Positions 36,593 through 43,661 of a DNA stretch of 43,661 bases are shown here, piece after piece. Made by a program: the position numbers and the translations under genes. Position 1 is the stretch's first letter. The number at the start of each line of letters is the position of its first letter. Source of the stretch: Nitrosomonadales bacterium (GTDB lineage Bacteria; Pseudomonadota; Gammaproteobacteria; Burkholderiales; Gallionellaceae). The notes beneath the pieces were generated by a model that saw only the letters and a program-made list of their open reading frames with translations, was not told the DNA's origin and searched no databases. The DNA is taken from assembly GCA_947475825.1 (NCBI GenBank), contig CANJMS010000008.1, forward strand, positions 1 through 43,661, in the 5' to 3' direction.

Positions 36593-37842
36593 GCTCGCAC
36601 CTTAAAGCTGGCGGCATAGGCCTTGGGGTCTTTGCCGTCCCAGACCACACCATCCATCAGTTTTGAGCTACGCATGACATCCTTGGGTACAGGAACTTTC
36701 ACTTGCGTGGCGGCTTCTTTATATAGATCAATCTGGTTAATCTTTTTAGCGATGGCCAGATAATCAGGGTCTTCTTTCAACAATCCCCAACGCTTATGCT
36801 GTGTCAGAAACCACATGCCATCAGACAAATAGGGAAAATTAACCGCGCCATCGTTATAGAAACGCATCAAGTTCGGGTCTTTCCATTTTTTCCCCAGACC
36901 GTCTTCATAGTTGCCCATAAAGCGTTGCTCAATCACCTCTTCTGCCGTATTGACATGGGATTTTTCAGCGATTAATTGCGCCACTTTGGGACGATTAGCA
37001 AGCGTGTCTATATATTTAGAGGCTTCCAAAACAGCCATGATTAAAGCGCGAGAGGTATTGGGATTTTTCTGTACGAAGTCCGCCGTACAACCCAGCACTT
37101 TTTCAGGATGATCCTTCCAGATGTCTTGTGTAGTCGCCGCAGTAAACCCAATTTTATCGGCGATGGCGCGGGCGTTCCACGGCTCGCCCACACAATATCC
37201 ATCCATGTTGCCAACGCGCATATTAGCCACCATTTGCGGGGGCGGGATGGTGATGGATTTCACATCACTCAGGGGATTGATGCCATGACTGGCCAGCCAG
37301 TAATACAGCCACATGGCGTGCGTGCCAGTTGGAAAAGTTTGAGCAAAGGTGTACTCACGCTTCTCGGTATCTACTAGTTTTTTAAGTGCTTCGCCTGTGG
37401 TAACACCTTGGTCTCTGAGTTGATTAGAAAGTGTGATGGCCTGACCATTATTATTCAGCGTCATCAGCACCGACATATCCGTTTTCTTACCGCCTATGCC
37501 CAGTTGCAGGCCATAAATCAGACCATATAAAACATGTGCTGCATCCAGCTCACCGTTCACCAATTTGTCGCGCACGGCAGCCCATGATGCCTCTTTAGAG
37601 AGCACAATTTTGATGCCATATTTTTCGTCAAATCCCATTTTTGCGGCAACCACAACTGACGCGCAATCCGTGAGCTGGATGAAGCCAACCTTGACTTCTT
37701 TTTTCTCAGGCGCATCCGAACCTGCTGCCCAAGCTGTGCTGCGTAACGCTGTTGGCATCAAACCAGACAATGCTGCCCCACCCAGCACGGCCATGCCTCC
37801 TTTAATAAAATCCCTGCGATTATTTTTGAATTGCTCGTTCAT
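36589..37842 (-). CDS. nrtA: Nitrate ABC transporter substrate-binding protein NrtA
   Basis: A 417-residue periplasmic binding protein of the NrtA/CmpA family. The N-terminus has a twin-arginine signal (NRRDFIKGGMAVLGGAALSG), so it is probably exported folded by Tat. Ligand-binding segments include GFIQLTDCASVVVAAKMGF and KEASWAAVRDKLVNGELDAAH. CmpA (bicarbonate) and NasS (cytoplasmic nitrate sensor) are relatives. The Tat signal argues against NasS, and NasT plus its leader argue for nitrate. It is the first gene after the ANTAR-type leader, with a GGAG site before ATG 37842. Confidence 0.92.
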   Translation of the reverse strand: MNEQFKNNRRDFIKGGMAVLGGAALSGLMPTALRSTAWAAGSDAPEKKEVKVGFIQLTDCASVVVAAKMGFDEKYGIKIVLSKEASWAAVRDKLVNGELDAAHVLYGLIYGLQLGIGGKKTDMSVLMTLNNNGQAITLSNQLRDQGVTTGEALKKLVDTEKREYTFAQTFPTGTHAMWLYYWLASHGINPLSDVKSITIPPPQMVANMRVGNMDGYCVGEPWNARAIADKIGFTAATTQDIWKDHPEKVLGCTADFVQKNPNTSRALIMAVLEASKYIDTLANRPKVAQLIAEKSHVNTAEEVIEQRFMGNYEDGLGKKWKDPNLMRFYNDGAVNFPYLSDGMWFLTQHKRWGLLKEDPDYLAIAKKINQIDLYKEAATQVKVPVPKDVMRSSKLMDGVVWDGKDPKAYAASFKVRA

Positions 37843-37871
37843 GTATGCTCCTTAATTAAAACTTACCCAAT

Positions 37872-37922
37872 AAAAAAGGTGTCACACCCACGGAAAATAA
37901 TTTCCTGTGAATGGACACCTTT
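37872..37922 (-). terminator. Intrinsic terminator in nrtA leader
   Basis: On the minus strand, AGGTGTC (37920-37914) pairs with GACACCT (37883-37877), with further pairing inside (GGAAA/TTTCC), followed by a T-run of six. It sits about 30 bp before the nrtA ATG and directly after two ANTAR-type hairpins, as expected for a regulated attenuator. Confidence 0.85.
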
Positions 37923-37936
37923 GCCCTATTACTTTT

Positions 37937-37986
37937 AAGTCACCGTTGACTTGAAAGTATCTTTTATTCAGCTCGTCATTGAGCTG
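37937..37986 (-). promoter_or_regulatory. ANTAR-binding tandem hairpins in nrtA leader
   Basis: Read on the minus strand, P1 is CAGCTC-AATGAC-GAGCTG (37986-37969) and P2 is AAGTC-AACGGT-GACTT (37952-37937), separated by a 16-nt linker. Both loops are hexamers with A at position 1 and G at position 4, the known recognition rule for ANTAR RNA-binding domains. The nasT gene upstream encodes such a protein. NasT binding should keep the following terminator from ending transcription. Confidence 0.88.
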
Positions 37987-38251
37987 TTGTGTTTACCGCA
38001 GCAGTAACCGTGCCACTAAAAATTAACCCCACTATTTGTATTACTACTATTCCAACTTTTACTTTTTCTGTATTAAAGGTAATACCATTTCTTTCCATTT
38101 CGAGTAAAACAAGTAACTCCCTACATTGTAAAGAAAATGGAGATTTTCTATTTTTATACGCAGTTTCAAAAAGCGCATATTACTTTTTTTAAATACCCCT
38201 TCTGTTAAAAATAAGCCTTGAATAAAAAATTTTAAGTTCTGCTTAAGGGCT
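37987..38251 (-). other. AT-rich region between nasT and nrt leader
   Basis: No gene is visible. The nrt promoter presumably lies here, but I could not single out a convincing -10/-35 pair or a sigma-54 site. A weak fold (AAGCCCTT near 38250, AAGGCTT near 38215) may end nasT. Confidence 0.4.
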
Positions 38252-38857
38252 TCAAACTAATAATTCCGCCACTGAAACTATTTGTCGCGCCACTTCGCTC
38301 AACTTGATACCGTTGCCCATAGCCATTTTTCGCAGTGCCTGATAGGACTCTTCTTCAGACCAGCCGCGTTGCTTCATCAAAATACCTTTGGCGCGTTCAA
38401 TATCTTTTCTCTCAGCAAGTTGTGTTTCCGCTTTTGCTAAATCCTGGCGCAAGGATTGCAATTCATTAAAGCGCGCAATAGCTACGTCCATAATCGAACT
38501 TAAACGTTCACCCTTCAGCCCATTCACCACGTAGGCACTTACCCCTGCGCGCATAGCATGTTGCATTTTTGCTCGATCACCATCATTGGTGAACATCACA
38601 ATCGGTCGCGGATGATCACGGCTGATGACGCACAAATGTTCCAACGTGTCGCGATCAGGTGATTCCGTATCTAGAATAATCATGTCCGGCTTAAGCCTGC
38701 CCACCAGCCCCATCAGATCATGGCTGGCGGCGACATGTGCTGCAGTGTAGCAGCCGGCTTCATGCAAAGCCTGTTTGAGCATCACCGCACGCTCGAGATT
38801 TTCTTCTACCAAAAGAACGCGCAAGGTGTGTTCCTGATTGTTTAGGCTTTGATTCAT
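38252..38857 (-). CDS. nasT: ANTAR-domain response regulator NasT
   Basis: A 201-residue RNA-binding antiterminator. The receiver-like domain is about 12-125 (acceptor-position D63 in ILDTESPD), followed by a coiled-coil helix (about 130-150), then the ANTAR domain (ERAKGILMKQRGWSEEESYQ near 155-175). NasT proteins free nitrate-assimilation operons from leader termination when nitrate is sensed by NasS. No NasS-like gene is in the window. The frame is open to 39052, but ATG 38857 gives the normal NasT N-terminus. A start at 38902 is less likely. The nrt leader with matching hairpins is 265 bp downstream. Confidence 0.9.
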   Translation of the reverse strand: MNQSLNNQEHTLRVLLVEENLERAVMLKQALHEAGCYTAAHVAASHDLMGLVGRLKPDMIILDTESPDRDTLEHLCVISRDHPRPIVMFTNDGDRAKMQHAMRAGVSAYVVNGLKGERLSSIMDVAIARFNELQSLRQDLAKAETQLAERKDIERAKGILMKQRGWSEEESYQALRKMAMGNGIKLSEVARQIVSVAELLV

Positions 38858-39047
38858 GTTGCAGGTTAATGCAATACTTATGCCATTCGTATCCAAGCGC
38901 ATATTTGTTGCGCCAAACAAGAAACAAGAGAGGAACATCACGCACCAATGTAATGCAGAATGCGCCGAATCTCGACTACTACGCACCAGAACGGTAAGGT
39001 TTAATAAACTGCGTAAATCAAAAAAAGCATTCCTAATGGAAGGTGGA

Positions 39048-39093
39048 TTCAAGTTCGAAGTGCAACAGCTAATGGTGGCTTGGTGTAGTTCAT
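39048..39093. repeat. Possible IS30 end remnant
   Basis: TTCAAGTTCGAAGTGCAAC (39048-39066) matches the left end of the IS30-type element at 3354 with one mismatch. TGTAGTTCAT 18 bp later matches its transposase start region at 4305-4314. It looks like a nearly fully deleted copy between nasT and the polysaccharide genes. Confidence 0.5.
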
Positions 39094-39241
39094 TTTAAAA
39101 ATTAAAACTTTCCCTTCCAGAAAGCAATTGAGCCGAGAATGTGAAGCCGGGGAAAAGCGCGACACTGATAGTACATTTAGGTATCGCAAGACACGCCTGA
39201 TAAAGGCGGCAGTGTGTTGCTAGGGCTGACCATAGCGTACC

Positions 39242-39303
39242 CCTGACAATTCTGCATGGGCTTGAGCCCATAGCAGATTGCGTACTTTTAGTGCTTGCGA
39301 GTG
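39242..39303. repeat. Hairpin direct repeat, copy A
   Basis: About 60 bp, from ACCCCTGACAA to TTTTAGTGCTTGCG, matching copy B at 43319-43380 with about five differences, in the same orientation. It includes the stem TCTGC-ATGGGCT-TG-AGCCCAT-A-GCAGA. It lies just downstream of the wbpM-like gene. Confidence 0.85.
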
Positions 39304-39317
39304 CAAAGTTATCAGTT

Positions 39318-41147
39318 CTATTGCAAACTGGAATCCGGCACATACTCCGGCACCCATCCGACCAACGCTTGCTTGACTTCCATATCATTTTGCGTAGCGT
39401 TGGAATTCATCCAATTCAACATTTCGTGCAGCCACTCTGCGGGCACGGCTCGGGCTTGAGCAATGCGTAGTTTGAGATGGGGCGTGGGCAAGGTATGTTC
39501 GTTGTCGGACAATAATTCTTCGTATAATTTTTCGCCCGGACGCAGGCCGGTAAATTCAATTTTTATTTCGTCCTCGCTAAAACCAGAAAGACGGATCAGG
39601 TCTTTGGCCAGATCCACAATTTTCACAGGCTCGCCCATGTCCAACACAAATATTTTTCCATGCGCGCCCATCAATCCCGCCTGCAAAACGAGTTGTGCTG
39701 CTTCAGGGATAGACATGAAATAGCGCGTGACTTCAGGATGTGTAACAGTAATCGGCCCGCCTTGCGCAATCTGCTCGCGAAATTTTGGAATGACGCTGCC
39801 TGTGCTACCCAGCACATTGCCAAAGCGCACCATGACAAATTGTGTGCCGTGCGTCTGTTGCAAACCCTGGCATACCATTTCGGCCAGGCGTTTGCTCGCA
39901 CCCATGACATTGGTGGGATTCACAGCCTTGTCAGTTGAGATAAATACAAATTTTTCTACACCATGTCGTTGTGCAGTCGTCGCCACGGACCATGTGCCCA
40001 ACACATTGTTGCGTATGGCTTGCCAAGCATTATGCTGTTCCATGAGAGGCACATGTTTATAGGCGGCGGCGTGAAATACCACAGCAGGTCGATGTTCCGT
40101 GAATACCTGCTCAAGTCGCGCTGCATCGCCTACATCGCCAATCAAACACACAATGCGAATGTTTGGAAAATGCGCGCTGAATTCCTGCTCCATTTTATAC
40201 AGCGCAAATTCATTCCGCTCAAAAAGCATGAGCGTCTGCGGTTGAAATCGTGCAATTTGTCGGCAAAGTTCAGAGCCTATGGAGCCGCCTGCACCTGTGA
40301 TCAGCACTACTTTATCAGTTAATAAATGATGCAGGCCCTGGTTATCCAACTTAACCGGATCACGCCCCAACAGATCATCCAGCTCCACGGCGCGGAGCTG
40401 AGAAATCGCAATACGGCCACTTAACAAATCATCAAATGCGGGAACAGTTAATACCTTAATCGCGGCTTGGTTACATAGCGCCACAATGTGTTTGCGTATT
40501 TGATGTGTGGCGGAAGGTATGGCGATAATCGCCTGCTTAACGTTGAGTCGTGCCGCCCATTGCGGTAGCGAATCCAGCGCGCCCAACACTTTTATTTCAT
40601 TCAAGTCGCGACCATGCTTGGTGATGTCATCGTCCAAGAACCCTACCAGATGCCACTCGCGGCTACGATTCAATTCTTTGGACAAAGCCACCGCTGCGTC
40701 ACCTGCGCCTAAAACCAACACGGGCTCACCTAATTTATTTGGGTTGTGCTTACTATGCTCACGCCATAATCTATACGCAAAACGACTGCCACCCATCATC
40801 AGTAATAGTAGTATCGGATCAATAACCAGCACCGAGCGTGGCACCACTGCGCTAATGCGGAACATCCATATTGTTAAGGGAATTAAGGCTGCGGCAGTCA
40901 GTAGCGCCAGGGAGATACGGCGCAAATCCACTACGCTGGCATAACGCCATAAGCCGCGATATAAGCCGAAGTACCAGAAGATGATGCCTTGCAAGGGCAC
41001 GACCCAAGTCAAGGTGTGCAACATTTCATCCACAAAATGCGGCGGTGGCTCAAAGTTAAAGCGTAGCCAATATGCAAAAATCCACGCCAATGTCGCCGCC
41101 GCAAGATCGTGCAGTATGGCTAACATTGAGCGTGGATTAAAGGGCAT
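39318..41147 (-). CDS. UDP-GlcNAc 4,6-dehydratase, WbpM/CapD-type
   Basis: A 609-residue membrane-bound nucleotide-sugar dehydratase. Four N-terminal helices (residues about 5-120) precede a first Rossmann-like domain (VLVLGAGDAAVALSKEL near 143), then the catalytic SDR domain (VVLITGAGGSIGSELCRQI; FISTDKAVNPTNVMGASKR). The active-site motif has Met in MGASK in place of Tyr, as is usual for this FlaA1/WbpM class. It makes UDP-4-keto-6-deoxy-GlcNAc, the precursor of QuiNAc and FucNAc. ATG 41147 was chosen for its fit to the family; 41168 and 41189 are possible. It overlaps the glycosyltransferase gene. Confidence 0.9.
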   Translation of the reverse strand: MPFNPRSMLAILHDLAAATLAWIFAYWLRFNFEPPPHFVDEMLHTLTWVVPLQGIIFWYFGLYRGLWRYASVVDLRRISLALLTAAALIPLTIWMFRISAVVPRSVLVIDPILLLLMMGGSRFAYRLWREHSKHNPNKLGEPVLVLGAGDAAVALSKELNRSREWHLVGFLDDDITKHGRDLNEIKVLGALDSLPQWAARLNVKQAIIAIPSATHQIRKHIVALCNQAAIKVLTVPAFDDLLSGRIAISQLRAVELDDLLGRDPVKLDNQGLHHLLTDKVVLITGAGGSIGSELCRQIARFQPQTLMLFERNEFALYKMEQEFSAHFPNIRIVCLIGDVGDAARLEQVFTEHRPAVVFHAAAYKHVPLMEQHNAWQAIRNNVLGTWSVATTAQRHGVEKFVFISTDKAVNPTNVMGASKRLAEMVCQGLQQTHGTQFVMVRFGNVLGSTGSVIPKFREQIAQGGPITVTHPEVTRYFMSIPEAAQLVLQAGLMGAHGKIFVLDMGEPVKIVDLAKDLIRLSGFSEDEIKIEFTGLRPGEKLYEELLSDNEHTLPTPHLKLRIAQARAVPAEWLHEMLNWMNSNATQNDMEVKQALVGWVPEYVPDSSLQ

Positions 41148-42123
41148 CTTTGCCGCTTTGAAAATCATTCCAGCGTTTATCAATAACAAACATCAGCGCA
41201 GCATAAACGCCCCCCCAAAATAAAAACAGTAACCACAGCGAGTTGCTGGATAAATACAACGCAAACAGTGCAGAAATTCCGACTGTCAGTGTGAGTGCGT
41301 AGCTATGCCAGGCCAGTTTATCGTGTCCCCATCCCATTAGAATGACGCGTTGATAATAATGTGTGCGATGCGCTTCCCAGATTTTTTCGCGGCGCAACAA
41401 ACGTTTGGTGATCGTCACACTGGCATCCAGAATAAACGGTGAAAACACTAGTACTGGAAACCACGCTGGCCACATTTCCAATTGCCAGCCCCACAGCCCC
41501 ATGGCTGCCGCTAAAAATCCCAAAGGGATAGAGCCGCAATCGCCCATAAACAGTTTTGCTGGATGAAAATTGTAATTAACAAATCCAAGCACCGCTGAAC
41601 CAATCGCAAAATTTAACATCGCCTGTTGAATGTTGTCATGCATCAAACTCGCGATTCCGTACATGGAAAAACCCAGTATTGCCATGCCGCTAGCCAAGCC
41701 ATCCGAGCCATCCATAAAATTAAACAGATTCGTCATCCACACTACGCATAACAAAACTATAAATGCTATTAAGGTGTTTTGCAGTGCGAGGCCGGAGCCT
41801 ATCATCAGCGTGGTTGCAGCAATAATATGCGCCAGCAAGCGCCAGCGTATCGACAACCCTTTTAGATCATCCCGTAGCGACACCGCAAACAGAAATAGCA
41901 TGGGTAACACTATCCACCACACCACTGATGACCACATCACCGACCAGCCTGCTGCAATACCAACGATAATTGCTAGACCACCAATACGAGGAACAGGCAA
42001 CGTATGCAATGAACGATCGTTCGGCTCATCCATAAGTGCTTCTTTGGCCTTGTGCATCAAAATTGCACTGATAAGAACTAAAGTAATGACCACCGACATA
42101 ATCGGGGCGTAATGATATGACAT
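41137..42123 (-). CDS. Undecaprenyl-phosphate sugar-1-phosphate transferase, WbpL/WecA-type
   Basis: A 328-residue membrane enzyme of the MraY/WecA superfamily with about ten helices. Motifs are DEPNDRSLHTLPVPRIGG near residue 32, LFNFMDGSDGLASG near 133, KLFMGDCGSIPLGF near 191, and the AHRTHYYQRVI histidine loop near 255. It would start a surface polysaccharide by moving a sugar phosphate to undecaprenyl phosphate. Given its neighbours, the sugar is probably FucNAc, QuiNAc or GlcNAc. It starts eight bases after the epimerase gene. Confidence 0.92.
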   Translation of the reverse strand: MSYHYAPIMSVVITLVLISAILMHKAKEALMDEPNDRSLHTLPVPRIGGLAIIVGIAAGWSVMWSSVVWWIVLPMLFLFAVSLRDDLKGLSIRWRLLAHIIAATTLMIGSGLALQNTLIAFIVLLCVVWMTNLFNFMDGSDGLASGMAILGFSMYGIASLMHDNIQQAMLNFAIGSAVLGFVNYNFHPAKLFMGDCGSIPLGFLAAAMGLWGWQLEMWPAWFPVLVFSPFILDASVTITKRLLRREKIWEAHRTHYYQRVILMGWGHDKLAWHSYALTLTVGISALFALYLSSNSLWLLFLFWGGVYAALMFVIDKRWNDFQSGKDAL

Positions 42124-42131
42124 GCTGCTCC

Positions 42132-43082
42132 TTACTTAAAGATTGGTTGATTCTGAACGGTAGCCTGCAAGCCCTGCTGCAAAGTGTAGGGCGGCTGCCA
42201 ATTTAATTCGCGGCGAATTTTACCACTATCCACCTGCAATGAACCCAACAAACGCTCTACTTGGGCAGATTTTCCGATTAGGCTACCCGCACAGCGCAGC
42301 AAGCCGGGCGGACAAGGAAAAAGCCTACAGGGAACATTCATGGCTGTAGCGAATTGACGCAATAAATCTGGCGTAGAAATATCTTCGCCATCGCTGACTA
42401 TATACGTTTGCCCGGCAGCGTTGGGATGCGTGGCACAAACAATTAAAGCATCCACCAGATTTTCTACATAAATAAAGCTGCGGAGATTTTTTATTGAAGC
42501 AAAAGGCAAAGGGACGCTTTTAGAAACAACTTTCAACATCTGCGCGAAATTGCCCTTCACACCAGCACCATAAACCAGCGGTGGGCGAACGATTACGACC
42601 TCCAATCCCGTCTCCTGCGCAATGCACTGCAGCGCCTGCTCAGCTTCATATTTTGAAATGCCGTAGGGGTCTTGTGGAGCAGGTTGGTCCGATTCAGCAA
42701 ATTTATGCGTGCCGTGTGTTGCTTCACCATTCACCTTAATCGAGCTGACATAAACGAATCGCTTAACACCTGCGGCGGCGGCACTTCGTGCCAGGTGCGC
42801 GGTTCCCGCCGTATTTACCGCCCGAAATTCAGTCAAGGGATCAGATGAATCATCATGCATGATATGTACTCGTGCGGCGAGATGAATCACCACATCTACA
42901 TCTTGAAAAGCATTTAACCAGACAGTCTCACCATTTATTTCACCCATAACGATTCGCTGAAAATTGCTAGAACTATCTCCAGGTTTGCGTAATGCCCCCC
43001 TGACTGGGAAGCCATAATGTGCAGACTTATTCGATAATGCTTGCCCAACAAAGCCAGTAACGCCTGTTATTAGTATGGGCAT
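42132..43082 (-). CDS. NAD-dependent epimerase/reductase, WbpV-type
   Basis: A 316-residue extended SDR protein with NAD-binding loop TGVTGFVGQAL near residue 6, a FVYVSSIKVNG segment supplying the catalytic serine, and the YGISK Tyr/Lys pair near 139-143. In the wbpV-wbpL-wbpM order known from Pseudomonas O-antigen loci this enzyme reduces or epimerises the 4-keto sugar made by WbpM. That role is inferred from order and family; a UDP-GlcNAc/Glc 4-epimerase activity is the alternative. It has no membrane segment. Confidence 0.88.
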   Translation of the reverse strand: MPILITGVTGFVGQALSNKSAHYGFPVRGALRKPGDSSSNFQRIVMGEINGETVWLNAFQDVDVVIHLAARVHIMHDDSSDPLTEFRAVNTAGTAHLARSAAAAGVKRFVYVSSIKVNGEATHGTHKFAESDQPAPQDPYGISKYEAEQALQCIAQETGLEVVIVRPPLVYGAGVKGNFAQMLKVVSKSVPLPFASIKNLRSFIYVENLVDALIVCATHPNAAGQTYIVSDGEDISTPDLLRQFATAMNVPCRLFPCPPGLLRCAGSLIGKSAQVERLLGSLQVDSGKIRRELNWQPPYTLQQGLQATVQNQPIFK

Positions 43083-43318
43083 GGTTATAACTCCTTACTT
43101 AATAGTCGTGCCCTCATGTGAGGTCGGTTGTCAATAATGGATATGAACGGGTTCATGCAACTAGCTTTTTTATAGAATTAGCGTTCATGGTGATAGATAG
43201 CCCAGCAAGCGTAGCACGACCAACTGATTTTAATTTCTGATAAGTAGAAGCACAAGGCGGCAAGGGTGAGGCGACGGTGCGTGGTTGTTGCCGATTCATT
43301 GGCTTTACAACCACGGCC
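43083..43318. other. Intergenic stretch upstream of wbpV-like gene
   Basis: No convincing gene. The short palindrome CCTCATGTGAGG lies near 43112. The promoter for the polysaccharide genes probably lies here but is not clear by eye. Confidence 0.4.
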
Positions 43319-43380
43319 GACCCCTGACAACTCCGCATGGGCTTGAGTCCATAGCGGATTGCGTACTTTTAGTGCTTGCG
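43319..43380. repeat. Hairpin direct repeat, copy B
   Basis: The second copy of the element at 39242-39303, in the same orientation. Its stem is TCCGC-ATGGGCT-TG-AGTCCAT-A-GCGGA. The outer T-A pair of copy A has become C-G, and one inner pair is now G-T, so the fold is kept. Confidence 0.85.
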
Positions 43381-43480
43381 GGTGAAGGCAGTACATTTGA
43401 GTATGGCTAGTATTTAAACACGTAAATAACGAAACATATATTATACTGTCGCATATCCACCCAATGACGAGGAGCCTGCC

Positions 43481-43661
43481 ATGCGACAGACCGAGCTGCA
43501 TCTTACCGACGAGGACCGTGAGCTGATCGAAGCATATCGTGCAAAGGGTTTGCGCCATGCCCGAGAAGTCAATCGGGCGCATATCTTGTACGCACTTGAT
43601 CGCGAGATACCTGAAGCCCAGATTATGGCGGTTCTCGGCGTCGGACGAACCGCCATCTGGC
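43481..43661 (+). CDS. IS630-type transposase, N-terminal part (cut by window end)
   Basis: From ATG 43481, with a GAGGAG site upstream, the frame encodes 60 residues (MRQTELHLTDEDRELIEAYR; REVNRAHILYALDREIPEAQ; IMAVLGVGRTAIW) and runs off the window. This matches the N-terminal helix-turn-helix region of IS630-family transposases. The DDE catalytic part would lie beyond the end. The left end of the element should be within the AT-rich 43410-43475 stretch, but I could not define it. Confidence 0.8.
   Translation, partial: MRQTELHLTDEDRELIEAYRAKGLRHAREVNRAHILYALDREIPEAQIMAVLGVGRTAIW

Noticed and set aside
38239-38250. CTGCTTAAGGG near the nasT end also occurs in the ftsA-ftsZ palindrome
   Set aside because: An 11-base match with no extension on either side, so not a copy of the palindrome.
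43178-43582. 134-codon minus-strand frame across repeat copy B
   Set aside because: It runs through the palindromic repeat and into the opposite strand of the IS630-type gene, with no family resemblance. Most likely spurious.
1-43661. CRISPR arrays, tRNA or rRNA genes, prophage or plasmid origin
   Set aside because: No regularly spaced repeats, no cloverleaf-type sequence and no phage or replication genes were seen by eye.

Overview
The window reads as chromosomal DNA of a Gram-negative betaproteobacterium, probably near the Nitrosomonadales/Gallionellaceae. This placement is an inference from gene content and order: a full division and cell-wall (dcw) cluster, a zapB-like/zapA/6S RNA/EVE block, an MFS-ssb pair divergent from uvrA, and outer-membrane and O-antigen type genes. 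No rRNA, tRNA or CRISPR array was seen.

Layout. 1-565 has no recognisable gene. 566-2701 (minus) holds a TauE/SafE exporter, an EVE protein, 6S RNA, zapA and a zapB-like gene. 2853-4409 is transposon debris: a decayed IS5-type transposase beside an IS30-type element whose transposase is cut by one in-frame TAG. 4465-7041 (minus) is a compact four-gene unit, a small J-domain protein followed by three proteins I do not recognise. 7326-26070 (plus) is the dcw cluster mraZ-rsmH-ftsL-ftsI-murE-murF-mraY-murD-ftsW-murG-murC-murB-ddl-ftsQ-ftsA-ftsZ, mostly with 4-bp stop/start overlaps, under a promoter overlapped by MraZ boxes. 26071-26656 is a non-coding region rich in palindromes. 26657-28574 (minus) is an MFS transporter and ssb, 28900-31728 (plus) uvrA, and 31805-32623 (minus) apaH.

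32724-39052 (minus) is a nitrate-uptake unit. nasT (an ANTAR antiterminator) is followed by a leader with two A1/G4 hexaloop hairpins and an intrinsic terminator, then nrtA, nrtB, the ATPase gene, an outer-membrane porin and a PDC-sensor membrane protein. The leader geometry predicts that NasT releases termination ahead of nrtA. 39318-43082 (minus) is a wbpV-wbpL-wbpM-like set for starting a surface polysaccharide. It is bracketed by two direct copies of a roughly 60-bp element whose hairpin stem differs by a compensatory base pair. The window ends inside an IS630-type transposase.

Beyond ordinary genes, the most notable signals are: a 17-bp repeat (CCCACAAGGGGACAATG) present six times in one orientation within 14 kb, five of them inside mur/fts genes; in-frame tandem repeats of 15-27 bp in linkers of ftsL, murF, murB and one unknown gene; a 122-bp near-perfect palindrome between ftsA and ftsZ; the ANTAR leader; the hairpin repeats around the polysaccharide genes; and the unknown J-domain operon.
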